DNA from: Paenibacillus thalictri | GTDB taxonomy: Bacteria; Bacillota; Bacilli; Paenibacillales; NBRC-103111 | Direction of reading: 5' to 3' | Length of the DNA: 64,000 nt | Assembly: GCF_004307995.1 (NCBI RefSeq) | Contig: NZ_SIRE01000023.1 | Location: 62,001-126,000, forward strand | Shown here: piece by piece, positions 8,730 through 18,044 of the stretch | Layout: the number at the start of each line of letters is the position of its first letter | Position numbering within the stretch: the first letter of the stretch is position 1 | Notes under the pieces: model-generated | The model's input: only the letters and a program-made list of their open reading frames with translations | Told to the model about the DNA's origin: nothing | The model's database searches: none | Program-made: the position numbers and the translations under genes

Positions 8730-8761
8730 GAGATATTCTTGAAACTTTCAGCCATTATGAT
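8730..8761 (+). promoter_or_regulatory. Box C of the repeated promoter-like element
   Basis: Starts GAGATATTCTTGAAACTTTC and ends ATTATGAT, 42 bp before the response-regulator ATG at 8804. It matches boxes A and B over 32 bp without gaps. Confidence 0.6.
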
Positions 8762-8803
8762 GAGGAATGCGGCTTCTATAATGATCTAAAGAGGAGGGAT
8801 ATG

Positions 8804-9595
8804 ATGGCCAGCATCATGATTGTAGATGATTCGCCGATTATTCGGCGCAGTTTGCGCGCCATATTGGAAGAACAAGGACATTACATCGCAGTCGAAGCTG
8901 AGGATGCCAGGGCTGCGATTGAATTATATAAACACAACAAGATCGATCTGATCACTATGGATATTCAGCTCCCCGACATGAGTGGTATTGAGGCAGTTCG
9001 ATTAATCCGGGAACGGAACCCGCAAGCGGTCATCGTAATAATCAGTTCAGTCGAACAAAAAAGCAAAGTGTATGCGGCGATTAAGATGGGAGCCAAACAT
9101 TATATCGTCAAGCCATTTACTGCGGCTAAAATAAAAGAAGTCATCCATGCCGTACTCGGGGGTGAACCGATACAGAAGCAAGTCCCCAAGATCGAGTCCG
9201 TCACGAACTCGGCAGAAGAGAACAATAGCCCCCCTAAAAAACCGGAGCCGCTGAAACTGGAAGCCCCGATGTTGTCCGGTTTGCCGTTCGAGCTTCATCA
9301 CATGAGCGACCGTATTACCCTTATTATCCAGCGGCATATAAATAATAACAATGTACGCCTTCTTCATCATTGCCTGATAAGCCTGCTCTACTTCCGCAAG
9401 GTGAAGTATGTTTTGGAGTTTTGGGAGCCGGTCCAGCATAACGACGGCTACCGCTTGCTTCTTGACTTCATTGCCGCCGTGCGTGATCGAAAGGGCACCG
9501 TTGGTGTAGTCACCAGCGACGAGGGATACTTCATCCAATTGCAAGCCAAGTTGAGAAGCGGCGTTTACCGTTCCCACAAAGAAATCAATTGGTAA
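8804..9595 (+). CDS. CheY-like response regulator with unrecognised C-terminal domain
   Basis: Two ATGs stand side by side; the second (8804) is better spaced from GAGGAGG, giving 263 residues. Residues 1-120 are a receiver domain with the acidic pair 'DDS', phospho-acceptor Asp53 in 'TMDIQLPDMSG', the Ser in 'IISS' and the Lys in 'VKPF'. A Pro/Lys linker (about 125-150) leads to about 110 residues I cannot place in a family: not a winged helix, LytTR, GGDEF or HTH domain. The gene shares box C with the CheA-like kinase (box A), which suggests they are expressed and act together. Confidence 0.85.
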   Translation: MASIMIVDDSPIIRRSLRAILEEQGHYIAVEAEDARAAIELYKHNKIDLITMDIQLPDMSGIEAVRLIRERNPQAVIVIISSVEQKSKVYAAIKMGAKHYIVKPFTAAKIKEVIHAVLGGEPIQKQVPKIESVTNSAEENNSPPKKPEPLKLEAPMLSGLPFELHHMSDRITLIIQRHINNNNVRLLHHCLISLLYFRKVKYVLEFWEPVQHNDGYRLLLDFIAAVRDRKGTVGVVTSDEGYFIQLQAKLRSGVYRSHKEINW

Positions 9596-9721
9596 ACGGC
9601 CCCTGCTTAGCCACAGCCAAATATACGGCAGCAGGCAGGAAATAAGGCTTGATTTATCGAATATTGACAGAAAGTGCGCACTGCAGGCGGGAATTCGGTA
9701 GCTAAACCCCGAATCAAGAAT

Positions 9722-9760
9722 GGGGCGGATGGCCGGACCCGGTGCCATATCCGGAGCCCC
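9722..9760. other. Large hairpin between the two response-regulator genes
   Basis: GGGGC-GGAT-GGC pairs with GCCAT-ATCC-GGA-GCCCC with bulges. No T-run follows, so it is not a clear terminator. It lies in the 231-bp gap between the stop at 9595 and the GTG at 9827, which holds no other recognised site. Confidence 0.4.
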
Positions 9761-9826
9761 GCTCTTCATAAGGACTCGGGTACGAACGGACGAACGCTTT
9801 GGCAGCCTGTATCTGGGAGGTTAAAC

Positions 9827-10507
9827 GTGAAGAAGATACTGATTGTGGAGGACGAACCCGATATTTTGATGGTTTTGCGGGCCTACCTGACAAAAGCCGG
9901 ATATACGACGGAACGGGCCTACGATGGGGCTCAGGCACTGAATCTGTTTGAGCAATGGAAGCCATCGCTTGTGCTGCTTGATATTATGCTGCCCGACATG
10001 GACGGGTGGTCGATACTGGAGTATATCCGGCAGAAGAGTTCCTGTCCGGTCATTATGTTGACTGCTCTCGGCAACATTAACAATCGGCTTTCAGGGCTGA
10101 ATAAAGGCGCCGATGATTATATATGTAAGCCTTTTATCGGAGAAGAAGTGGTCGCCCGCGTCCAAACGGTGTTAAGGCGGATGCCCCAGATTAAAACGGA
10201 GAATACGACGATATACGGAAGCCTGAAAATCAATCTCTCCTCACGCGAGGCCACTTTGAACGGCAGTCCCCTACAATTGACGCCGCGTGACCTAACCTTG
10301 TTATTGTTCCTTGCGGACCATCCGAACCAAATCTTCTGCCGGGAGCAATTGATCCGATCTGTATGGGGAATGGACTACGACGGCAGCGACCGTGCCGTCG
10401 ATATCGCCGTGAATCGAATTCGCCAATCCTTGGCGAATTGGCCCGCCGAAGAAGGAGAGATCGTCACTTTGAGAGGTATAGGGTATAAACTGCGTGTTAA
10501 CCAATAA
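9827..10507 (+). CDS. OmpR/PhoB-family response regulator
   Basis: The start is the GTG at 9827, six bases after GGGAGG, giving 226 residues that begin at 'KKILIVEDEPD'. The receiver domain (1-115) has the acidic cluster 'EDE', the phospho-acceptor in 'LLDIMLPDMDGW', and Lys in 'CKPF'. Residues 130-226 are a winged-helix DNA-binding domain ('LTPRDLTLLLFLADHPNQIF', 'GSDRAVDIAVNRIR', 'LRGIGYKL'). It overlaps the kinase gene that follows by 14 bp and forms a standard two-component pair with it. Upstream in-frame codons lack a ribosome site. Confidence 0.92.
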   Translation: MKKILIVEDEPDILMVLRAYLTKAGYTTERAYDGAQALNLFEQWKPSLVLLDIMLPDMDGWSILEYIRQKSSCPVIMLTALGNINNRLSGLNKGADDYICKPFIGEEVVARVQTVLRRMPQIKTENTTIYGSLKINLSSREATLNGSPLQLTPRDLTLLLFLADHPNQIFCREQLIRSVWGMDYDGSDRAVDIAVNRIRQSLANWPAEEGEIVTLRGIGYKLRVNQ

Positions 10508-11933
10508 TCATAAAAGCCTTCTTTACTACTGGTCCGTCCGTTATTTTCTGATCATGCTCGCAAGTTCGGCTATCGTAGGTATGATCACGTTATATGCGAT
10601 TCAAAAAAGCGCTCTGTCCAACCAATACAACGGAATGAAACAGATGGTCCGCGATATCGGGAAGTTAGTAGAGGAACATGGAGGGGAACTCCCTGAGGAC
10701 CTGGCGTTGAATCGTTATCTGATCGACAAAACGGAGCAATATCGTCTGCAGAACAGACCGATTATGTTTATCATGGATAAAAAGGGACGTATCGTCCAGC
10801 AATTTCCCGAGGCCCCTCCTCATGAGGCAGCCCAATTGCGTTCCCGACTGGCGGACATACAAACGGGGGGAGCGCATATTTTCGCTCTGAAGTCGCAGGA
10901 AGGCCATCCGCCATTCCTGGTGGCCGTTCATCCGGTGAAAATCTCCTCTTCCATTACGGGTTATGTACTGTACCTGATGCCAAAAGTAAACGCGCTGCAG
11001 GGGCTGCTTCACTTCAGGTTTATAACGTTAATCGGGCTTGCGACTTGTTTATTCATCGGCTGGGGAATTGTTTATCTGATGACGCAACGTTTAGTGAAAC
11101 CGATTCAAGAAGCGGTCGACGCCGCCAACCAGATTGTAGCCGGAGACTACAACATTCAACTGGATAAAAAGCATGATGAGAAGGAAGTCCATGAGCTGAT
11201 GCAAGCGTTCAAGGAAATGGCCGAGCGATTAAGCCGGCTGGAAGCGCTTCGTACGCAGTTGTTAGCCGGCGTCACACATGAACTGAAGACACCTATTACG
11301 TCCATTAGCGGCTTGATCCAAGCTGTAAGAGAAGGCGTCGTCAACGGCGAAGAAGCGGAAGCTTTTCTGGATAGCTGTCTGCGGCATAGCAACCGTCTGC
11401 AAAAAATGGTCGAGGATTTGCTCGATTTCAATAGCTTTGCGTCCAATGCCGTTACGGTCCGGCAGGAGCTCTTTGATCTGAAAAATGCGCTGACGGACAT
11501 TACAACAAGGTGGCGATTAAGCCAGAAGCAGCAAGCCTTGGAACTGGTCGTTGAGGCGGAAAGCGATGATACGAGCTGGCAGGTTCTCTCAGACCCGATT
11601 CGTATCGAGCAAATCATGGTCAATTTGTTGAACAATGCGAAGGATGCGATGATAATCGCCGGAACCATCCGTGTTCAACTTTCGTTGAATCTGACCGAAC
11701 TCCAGGTCCAAGTGCGGGATATGGGGCAGGGAATTCCCGCCGCGGAACAGGAGAACGTATTCGAACCGTTTTATCGCGGGGAAAACAAGAAAAGACGGGT
11801 ACGCGGTCTTGGTCTTGGACTGCCATTCAGCAAATTGGTGGCGCGTTCCTTGGGCGGAGATCTGGTATTGTCCGAAAGCAAACCCGGAAAGACCATATTT
11901 ACATTGTCGATTCCCGCCAACGGCTCCTGTTAA
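10494..11933 (+). CDS. HAMP-type sensor histidine kinase
   Basis: The 479-residue membrane kinase starts at a GTG inside the end of the regulator gene. Helices at about 13-32 and 178-200 bracket an outer sensor domain. A HAMP linker (about 200-252) leads to HisKA with His262 in 'THELKTPITS', then HATPase with N-box 'NLLNNAKDAM', G1 'DMGQGI' and G2 'GLGLGLPFSK'. It is the partner of the regulator at 9827. The signal is not evident. Confidence 0.92.
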   Translation: MLTNNHKSLLYYWSVRYFLIMLASSAIVGMITLYAIQKSALSNQYNGMKQMVRDIGKLVEEHGGELPEDLALNRYLIDKTEQYRLQNRPIMFIMDKKGRIVQQFPEAPPHEAAQLRSRLADIQTGGAHIFALKSQEGHPPFLVAVHPVKISSSITGYVLYLMPKVNALQGLLHFRFITLIGLATCLFIGWGIVYLMTQRLVKPIQEAVDAANQIVAGDYNIQLDKKHDEKEVHELMQAFKEMAERLSRLEALRTQLLAGVTHELKTPITSISGLIQAVREGVVNGEEAEAFLDSCLRHSNRLQKMVEDLLDFNSFASNAVTVRQELFDLKNALTDITTRWRLSQKQQALELVVEAESDDTSWQVLSDPIRIEQIMVNLLNNAKDAMIIAGTIRVQLSLNLTELQVQVRDMGQGIPAAEQENVFEPFYRGENKKRRVRGLGLGLPFSKLVARSLGGDLVLSESKPGKTIFTLSIPANGSC

Positions 11934-12000
11934 ACCATGGGCATCCCGGCTTGCTGCCGAATCGCGGTTCAACGGAAGTTTTTAACGGTAGAGAAAAAAA

Positions 12001-12037
12001 GTACAGTTTTCTCGAACATTCGAGAAACCGTACCTTT
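12001..12037. terminator. Bidirectional terminator between convergent kinase genes
   Basis: GTAC-GTTT-CTCGAA pairs with TTCGAGAAAC-GTAC (small mismatches) around a 2-base centre. A-runs lie before it and CTTTT after it, so it can serve the kinase at 10494 and, less directly, transcription leaving the hybrid kinase at 12220. Confidence 0.7.
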
Positions 12038-12219
12038 TCAGGTATTAATGCAACTTTTCCAGCAGCCTTCTGTGACCGTTCTTCAAAATGACCTGCCGTC
12101 ACAGTTTGCTTATCCCGGAGGTTGTCATCTACGTCTCCTTTCGGCACGATGACCGAATGGCTCCGTTCGCGTCGGTAGGGTACTCCGACCATCGAATTTC
12201 TTGTGCTTATACCACACGG

Positions 12220-14841
12220 CTACCGCTCCAGCTCAGCCATGACTACGCGGTGCCGCTCCTCTAATTTGAGCAGCAGTTCCTCCGCCCGCCGCTCTTGGCT
12301 TAATTCGATGGCATTCTGCAATTCATCGGCCGCCTTCGCCAACTCGGCAGCGCCGATCGCACCAGCCGCTCCCTTTAATGTATGAGCCAGCGCGACGGCC
12401 GCCCCCTTCTCTCCGTGGAGCAGCGCCAATCGCAGGTCATGAACCGCTTCGCGGTGTTTTTCCAAAAACAACTTCCTAATCCTCCCGTACAACGCCTCAT
12501 TACCGCCCAGGCGCTTCAGCGCGTCTGCCTCGTTCAGCCCGCTTGCTTCCGTCTTCGGTTCCACGCCGGCCGCCACTTGCGACCACGCCCCCATTCTCGA
12601 TACTTGAATGTACCGCTGCAGCAGCCCGAACAACTGGACAGGGTCAAAAGGTTTCGCGATATACGCGTTCATGCCGCCCTCCAGCACCTGCTCCCTAACT
12701 CCCTTCATCGCATCAGCCGTCATCGCGATGATCGGCGTATGTGTCCAACGCGCCTGCCCTCGGATTCTCCGAGCGGTTTCATAGCCGTCCATCACCGGCA
12801 TCTGCAGGTCCATCAGAATCGCATCGTACCCGCCGACTCTATCTTCGCCGAGCCTTTCCAACGCCTCCATGCCATTCGCGGCTATATCGACCTGTACACC
12901 CATTCCGTTCAGAATCTCTTTGGCTACCTGCTGATTAATTTCATTATCCTCCACAATCAGCACGGAAGCGTTTCGCAGCTCTGTATACTTGTCCTCGTGT
13001 TCGAAGCCATTCCCTGCCGCTTCCCCTGCGGGCCATCGGTGCTGTACCAGCCTAAGCAGTTCCTTGGACAGGCGCGCCTCACCGATCGGATAATACAGCA
13101 CCTTCTCTACAGCCGCTGTCTGCAGCTCCGAGACGTATTCGCCGCTAATCCACGCAAACCCCGCGTTATCCTCGCGCAGCCGGTTAGTCAGCTGTGCCAC
13201 ATCCGATCCTTGCAGCTGCCAATCCGCAAGCACAAGATCGTATCCGCCCTTCTGCACGGCTTGTTCCACAGCCCCCGTATCGGAACCGCTAACGCACACG
13301 GCATAACCAAGCTGCTCCAGCTGCCGTTTCAACACCACACGCAGCTCCGCGTTATCGCTGATCAACAGCACCTCCAGCCTATTCAGCCGGTCTGTCTGCC
13401 GGGGCGCATGCTCCTCTTTCGCCAATTCCCCCATGCCTGCTGCAAAACGCGCTGAAAATAGAAAACAGCTCCCCTTTCCCTGCTCGCTTTCCACACGGAT
13501 CGTGCCGTCCATCAACTCGGCCAAATTTTTGCTGATGACCAGCCCCAACCCGGTTCCGCCATACTTTCGGGTCGTGGACATATCGGCCTGTGTAAATTCG
13601 CGAAAAAGCATCTCCTGCTGCTCCGGCGTAATACCGATTCCCGTATCTGACACGGCAAATTCCAGCACCGTTTCCCGCTCATTTTCCTCAATCAGCCGCA
13701 CCTCGATAGCAACCGCTCCCGCATGCGTGAATTTGACCGCGTTATTGGACAGATTCAGCAGGATCTGACTTAACCGGAACGGATCTCCGATCAGCCGCTG
13801 CGGCACGTCCGGCTTCACCGACAACCGCAGTTTTAGCCCTTTGTCCAGCGCCTTAATGCTGATCAAATTCGAGATATGGCTTAATACTTCATACAGATCA
13901 AAGCTCACCTGCTCGATGACGATTTTCTTTGCTTCAATTTTAGAAAAATCCAACACGTCGTTAATGAGAGTCATGAGATTTTGCGCCGAAAGCACAGTCT
14001 TGTCCACATATTCCAACTGCCGTTCCGTCAGGTTTGTCTGCTGCAGCAAATAACTCAGGCCGATCACCGCATTCAGCGGGGTCCTCATCTCATGGCTCAT
14101 ATTGGCCAAAAACTCGCCTTTGGCGCGATTGGCCGCTTCCGCCGTTTCCTTCGCTTCGGCAAGCAGCGTATGCTTGTGCTCCAACTCGGCGGTGCGCTCC
14201 GCCACCAATTCCTCCAGATGCTCCGCTAACGAGCGGTACCGCTGTTCGCTCTCTTTCAACTGCTTCTCCGTTTCGTATCTTCTGATTTCATACGCAATCA
14301 GCGAATAAAACACGGGTACGGCAACCACATGGAAGATGACAAAAGCCACAGAATACTGCTTCAAGAACAGAGCTTGGGTTACCGGGGAAGCTGAAAACGA
14401 CCAGCCCAGCATTTGCAGCGCCACAACAAGCCCGAGCAGCCATCCGAAGCGATCCATAAACCCATCGTACCGCCGGTTCAAACGATATGCTGCGATGCTG
14501 AGCAGCGCTGCGGTAATCAACGTGCCGACCGGGAACACCAGACCGCCGCCCAAGCTGATCCGATACGCACTGAGCGCGGCAGCAGTAACCACAGCGGACA
14601 GAGGCCCGCCAATTAAACCTGACAGCACAACACTGATCAGCCTGACATCCATACGAAAGCCGTTTTCGATGACAATCGGCATTTGCATGATCAGAAAACC
14701 CATAACCGTAAAACAGAGGCCAAAGATAATCGCCTGGGTTATCTTGGAGCGCTTCGCAGAGAACGGATACAGCCACCGCAAAATAAAAACGAAAATAACG
14801 ACCAGGGCACTGCATTGCGCGTATTTATAAAAAAAATCCAC
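12220..14841 (-). CDS. Hybrid sensor histidine kinase (5TMR-LYT, two receivers, HPt)
   Basis: The preferred start is GTG at 14841, well spaced from AGGGGTGAT, for 873 residues; an earlier TTG at 14862 has no ribosome site nearby. The N-terminal 200 residues are a 5TM-5TMR_LYT-type membrane domain, followed by a coiled segment, HisKA near residue 255 ('[11 protein letters not shown]') and HATPase ('[10 protein letters not shown]', 'GTGLGL'). Two receiver domains follow. The first has a phospho-Asp candidate ('LVLADWQL') but no Lys at the usual 'KP' position, so it looks degenerate; the second is intact ('VEDNEINQQ', '[11 protein letters not shown]', 'AKPFD'). An HPt domain ends the protein ('[12 protein letters not shown]'). 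No separate output regulator is adjacent. Confidence 0.9.
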   Translation of the reverse strand: MDFFYKYAQCSALVVIFVFILRWLYPFSAKRSKITQAIIFGLCFTVMGFLIMQMPIVIENGFRMDVRLISVVLSGLIGGPLSAVVTAAALSAYRISLGGGLVFPVGTLITAALLSIAAYRLNRRYDGFMDRFGWLLGLVVALQMLGWSFSASPVTQALFLKQYSVAFVIFHVVAVPVFYSLIAYEIRRYETEKQLKESEQRYRSLAEHLEELVAERTAELEHKHTLLAEAKETAEAANRAKGEFLANMSHEMRTPLNAVIGLSYLLQQTNLTERQLEYVDKTVLSAQNLMTLINDVLDFSKIEAKKIVIEQVSFDLYEVLSHISNLISIKALDKGLKLRLSVKPDVPQRLIGDPFRLSQILLNLSNNAVKFTHAGAVAIEVRLIEENERETVLEFAVSDTGIGITPEQQEMLFREFTQADMSTTRKYGGTGLGLVISKNLAELMDGTIRVESEQGKGSCFLFSARFAAGMGELAKEEHAPRQTDRLNRLEVLLISDNAELRVVLKRQLEQLGYAVCVSGSDTGAVEQAVQKGGYDLVLADWQLQGSDVAQLTNRLREDNAGFAWISGEYVSELQTAAVEKVLYYPIGEARLSKELLRLVQHRWPAGEAAGNGFEHEDKYTELRNASVLIVEDNEINQQVAKEILNGMGVQVDIAANGMEALERLGEDRVGGYDAILMDLQMPVMDGYETARRIRGQARWTHTPIIAMTADAMKGVREQVLEGGMNAYIAKPFDPVQLFGLLQRYIQVSRMGAWSQVAAGVEPKTEASGLNEADALKRLGGNEALYGRIRKLFLEKHREAVHDLRLALLHGEKGAAVALAHTLKGAAGAIGAAELAKAADELQNAIELSQERRAEELLLKLEERHRVVMAELER

Positions 14842-14901
14842 TTCATCACCCCTAGTGGACAAGTCCCGGCGTACCCGGGATCCTCTTATAATTTCGGCTA
14901 A

Positions 14902-14931
14902 ATTTTAGCATGCCGCACAATATCTTGTAAA
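14902..14931 (-). promoter_or_regulatory. Sigma-A-type promoter for the hybrid kinase gene
   Basis: On the minus strand: -35 TTTACA, an 18-bp spacer ending in an extended -10 TGC, and -10 TAAAAT. It lies about 60 bp before the preferred GTG start. Confidence 0.65.
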
Positions 14932-15009
14932 CGCTTAAGCTGCTTAATTTATATTTATTTTTTTGTGTGCTCGTTCTTTGGACTTTTCATTAGAAAACCC
15001 TCTTAGAAA

Positions 15010-15049
15010 CGCCAAAAAAGGCGCACAGCACAAAACGTACTGTACGCCG
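15010..15049 (-). terminator. Terminator of the HD-GYP/MCP/CheW operon
   Basis: On the minus strand GGCGTACAGTAC pairs with GTGCTGTGCGCC (two G-U pairs) and is followed by TTTTTT. It lies about 80 bp after the cheW stop codon. Confidence 0.8.
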
Positions 15050-15131
15050 AATACCGAGGTTCCACACGGCCTCTCGCCCCTTGTTCCTCTTCTGTTTCCA
15101 TGCAGCTGCATCATAAGCAGCAAAGTTCATC

Positions 15132-15557
15132 CTAGTGCCGGAGCACCTGCTCCAGGTTCAGAAGGCATACGAGGCCGTTGTCCGTTTTACCGAAACCAAT
15201 GATGCAGGAGCCGTCTTGTCCCCCTACAACATCCAAAGGAGGCTGAATCTCCGATATCGCAACGACCCGGTTGACCTGGTCTACAATCATGCCGACCATT
15301 TCGTCCGCATAATGAATAACGACAATCCGAGTCGCTTTCGTATACGCCGCCTCCGCCATCCGGAAACGGCTGCGAAGGCATATCACCGGCACGATGCTGC
15401 CTCTTAAGTTGATGACGCCTTTCACGTAGTTTTTGCTAATTGGTATTTTGGTAATATCCTGCAGCTTGATGATCTCGTGAATGTCTTGAATTTTAACCAC
15501 ATATTTCTCGTTATCTATGCCTACTTCGATATATTGCTCCTGATGGACCGCATTCAT
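15132..15557 (-). CDS. cheW: CheW-like chemotaxis coupling protein
   Basis: The 141-residue protein is one CheW/SH3-like domain ('YVVKIQDIHEIIKLQDITKIP', 'NYVKGVINLRGSIVPVICLR', 'DQVNRVVAISE'), the usual length for CheW. It would link chemoreceptors to the CheA kinase at the inner membrane. It starts at an ATG after GAGAAGGTGA and lies 12 bp after the receptor gene, in the same operon. No cheA is adjacent, so it either feeds the main chemotaxis system or a separate array. Confidence 0.9.
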   Translation of the reverse strand: MNAVHQEQYIEVGIDNEKYVVKIQDIHEIIKLQDITKIPISKNYVKGVINLRGSIVPVICLRSRFRMAEAAYTKATRIVVIHYADEMVGMIVDQVNRVVAISEIQPPLDVVGGQDGSCIIGFGKTDNGLVCLLNLEQVLRH

Positions 15558-15569
15558 GTAGTCACCTTC

Positions 15570-17159
15570 TCACAACTTAAAAATGGCTACATTGCCGTTT
15601 AATTCTTCCGCCAATTGAGCAAGCGACTGGGCCGTCGTGGCGGTTTCTTCGCTGCTGGCCGCGGATTCCTCCGTTGCTGCGGAGATGCTTTCAATAGAGA
15701 TCAGCACTTCCTCGGTTTGAGCCGCCTGCTCCTCGCTGGCCGCCGCAATCTCCGCCGCTTTGTTTGCCGTTTCGTTGACCAGCAGTACAATGTTTTTAAA
15801 AGCTTCGCCCGATTGCAGCGACGAAGCGACACCTTCGCTTACGGATTTTACGCTTTGCCGGGTATTCTGCTGCATCCCCTTAATAATCGATGTAATTTGC
15901 TTGGTCGCTTCACTGCTGCGTTCCGCCAGCTTGCGGACTTCATCCGCCACCACGGCAAAACCTCTGCCTTGTTCCCCCGCTCTGGCCGCTTCAATCGCCG
16001 CATTCAGTGCAAGCAGATTCGTCTGGTCGGCAATATCGTCGATGACTTCGATAATTTCGCCAATTTTGTCAGAGTCCGCTTCCAATCGAGACATCTGCTC
16101 ATTCACGAGATTCATTCCTTCTATAGATGCCTGTACGACGACGCCCCCGTCTTGCGCGGTTTCCATCGTTTTGTTCGCCAGCTCGGACGCCATCTCCGCA
16201 TTTCTCGCTACCGAGCCGATCGCCAGCGATAATTCCTTAAACAACTCGTTCATCGATTGAGCCGCTTGCGCTTGGCTTGAACTGCCGCTGGCGATTTCCT
16301 CGGTGGTGGCCGATATTTGCTGAGCCGCGGCAGATACGCTTTCTGCAGAAGCTAACGCCGATCCGATGATTTTGCGCAAATTAAACACCATCTTATTAAT
16401 CGATTCGCCTAACTGTCCGACCTCATCCTTGGTGTTTATATCCGACGTCTGCGTCAAATCTCCTTCGGCCACATTAGAGATCAGATCGACGACCCGGTTA
16501 AGCGGACGTGCGATCATTTGAGAAATTCCATAACCGAGCCCGATGCTGAAGAGCAGCGAAATCACAATCACGGTAATGGTCACCGACCGCGATGAACGGA
16601 ACAATGCATCCCCTTCCATGTTGGCTTTATCCGCCAAATTCACGTTGATGCCGATCAGCTGATCCAGCAAATTGTTTACATCATCTCCGGTTTTACGGAT
16701 GTCTCCGGTTTTAAACGAAGCTTTAAAGACATCGTCTTTCCCTTCATATATCATCTGAATTCCTTGATCCACAGCTTTCAGGTAGTCCTGCCATGCGGGA
16801 TCGAATTTCTTGATCGCTTCAAGTTCTTCCTCGGACAGCCGTGTTTTGCGGTAGGCGCTGATCGTGGTTTCGATCTCTTTTCTGAAACCTTTCCCTTTGT
16901 CGACCATCTGGTCCCTGTCGGTTTTATTATCGGCGTCGTTAATATCTCTGAGGTTAAGCCTCAGCCGTTGATACAAGATTTGCGTGTTCGACAGCATTTG
17001 GGCCGGCGTCAAATTGTTCTTATACATATCGGACAAGCTGTCGTTGATTTTGTTCAAATTCGTCAAACCGTAGATGCCTACAAAAACCAATACCATGGAG
17101 ACGATAAAAAACGATGAGATCAGCTTAACCGACGTCTTTAAATTAAAATACCATTTCAT
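15570..17159 (-). CDS. Methyl-accepting chemotaxis protein (4HB sensor)
   Basis: The start is the ATG at 17159, seven bases after GGAGTGA; earlier in-frame codons overlap the gene before it. The 529-residue protein has a first helix at about 10-32, a four-helix-bundle MCP sensor domain outside, a second helix at about 175-195 ('[21 protein letters not shown]'), HAMP, and a long MCP signalling domain with the conserved tip '[20 protein letters not shown]' and '[18 protein letters not shown]'. It sits between an HD-GYP gene and cheW, so c-di-GMP turnover and chemoreception are co-expressed here. Confidence 0.93.
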   Translation of the reverse strand: MKWYFNLKTSVKLISSFFIVSMVLVFVGIYGLTNLNKINDSLSDMYKNNLTPAQMLSNTQILYQRLRLNLRDINDADNKTDRDQMVDKGKGFRKEIETTISAYRKTRLSEEELEAIKKFDPAWQDYLKAVDQGIQMIYEGKDDVFKASFKTGDIRKTGDDVNNLLDQLIGINVNLADKANMEGDALFRSSRSVTITVIVISLLFSIGLGYGISQMIARPLNRVVDLISNVAEGDLTQTSDINTKDEVGQLGESINKMVFNLRKIIGSALASAESVSAAAQQISATTEEIASGSSSQAQAAQSMNELFKELSLAIGSVARNAEMASELANKTMETAQDGGVVVQASIEGMNLVNEQMSRLEADSDKIGEIIEVIDDIADQTNLLALNAAIEAARAGEQGRGFAVVADEVRKLAERSSEATKQITSIIKGMQQNTRQSVKSVSEGVASSLQSGEAFKNIVLLVNETANKAAEIAAASEEQAAQTEEVLISIESISAATEESAASSEETATTAQSLAQLAEELNGNVAIFKL

Positions 17160-17178
17160 GGCAATCACTCCGTTATTG

Positions 17179-17760
17179 TTAGTAATGGTTGGTATATATT
17201 CCCCCATAAGACGGGGACAGTGTTACAAACAGCCGGACATAGTCGCTGTCGAACTGTGTGCCGCTGTGGTATTGCAATTCGTCCACCGCTTCGCGGAATG
17301 ACAATCCTTTACGATACGGCCGGTCGGAGACCATGCAGTCGAATGAATCGACAATGGCGCATATCCGAGCCAACACGGGAATCTCGCCGCCGCTTAAACC
17401 GTAAGGATACCCTTGGCCGTTCAAACGCTCATGATGAAGTTCGATAATCTCGGCAATTTGCCGATCAATCCCTTCGTACTCCAGCAGTTTGGATGCGCCC
17501 AACCGGGTGTGCTGCCGCATCACTTCCCATTCCGAGGCGCTGAGCGCCGAATCCTTGAGCAAAATGTCATCCGGCACAAAGATTTTTCCGATATCATGCA
17601 AATACCCTCCCAAGATAAGAACATTCGCTTGTTTGTCATGCAAATTCAATCGCTCCGCCATGGCCTCGCACAATTGTCCGACTCTGATGCTGTGTTCATA
17701 GGTGTTCGGATCCTTTTCTAACAGCCGGTCCATGATATCCTTGTACACCCGCTCCTCCAT
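17179..17760 (-). CDS. HD-GYP domain protein, likely c-di-GMP phosphodiesterase
   Basis: The 193-residue protein is almost entirely an HD-GYP domain: His at 'YEHSIRV', metal-binding 'HDIGK', 'HTRLG', '[11 protein letters not shown]' with the GYP signature, and '[15 protein letters not shown]'. All expected metal ligands are present, so hydrolysis of c-di-GMP is likely. There is no sensor or receiver domain. It starts at an ATG after AAGGAG and is the first gene of the HD-GYP/MCP/CheW operon, 19 bp before the receptor. Confidence 0.88.
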   Translation of the reverse strand: MEERVYKDIMDRLLEKDPNTYEHSIRVGQLCEAMAERLNLHDKQANVLILGGYLHDIGKIFVPDDILLKDSALSASEWEVMRQHTRLGASKLLEYEGIDRQIAEIIELHHERLNGQGYPYGLSGGEIPVLARICAIVDSFDCMVSDRPYRKGLSFREAVDELQYHSGTQFDSDYVRLFVTLSPSYGGIYTNHY

Positions 17761-17960
17761 GCATCCGCTCCTTCCTTCCGAATTGCCGCAAAATAAAAAG
17801 ACGTCTCCATGCCGTTCAGGAGCCCATCTTTTCAGGAGGGCAGCTGGCTGGCATGACGCTTGTAACGAACAAACGCTTTAGCCCCTCTAGCTTTGCGGCC
17901 CCGCCTTTCAGCAGGTGTGCCTTTAAACCTAATTATTTCGATAACGAAATTGTTATATAT

Positions 17961-17989
17961 TTCTCAAAGTGCCCAAATCATGGTAAAGT
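17961..17989 (+). promoter_or_regulatory. Candidate promoter of the recombinase gene
   Basis: TTCTCA (-35, four of six consensus bases), a 17-bp spacer ending TGG (extended -10) and TAAAGT (-10). The -10 falls inside the left inverted repeat while the -35 lies outside it. If the segment flips, this promoter would read antisense into the recombinase gene. Confidence 0.4.
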
Positions 17990-18018
17990 AGGTATTCGCA
18001 CAATTATCGTTGTTCGAA
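17983..18018 (+). repeat. Left inverted recombination-site-like repeat
   Basis: GTAAAGTA followed, after 4 bp, by arm TTCGCACAA, a 6-bp centre TTATCG and arm TTGTTCGAA. The two 9-bp arms are near-perfect inverted copies, the layout of a tyrosine-recombinase core site. The same sequence recurs inverted at 19106-19140. Confidence 0.8.
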
Positions 18019-18044
18019 CCAAACAAGGAGGAAAAAGCAGATCT

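Noticed and set aside
12382-13455. Plus-strand frame of 357 codons
   Set aside because: Antisense shadow of the hybrid kinase; no ribosome site and no domain pattern.
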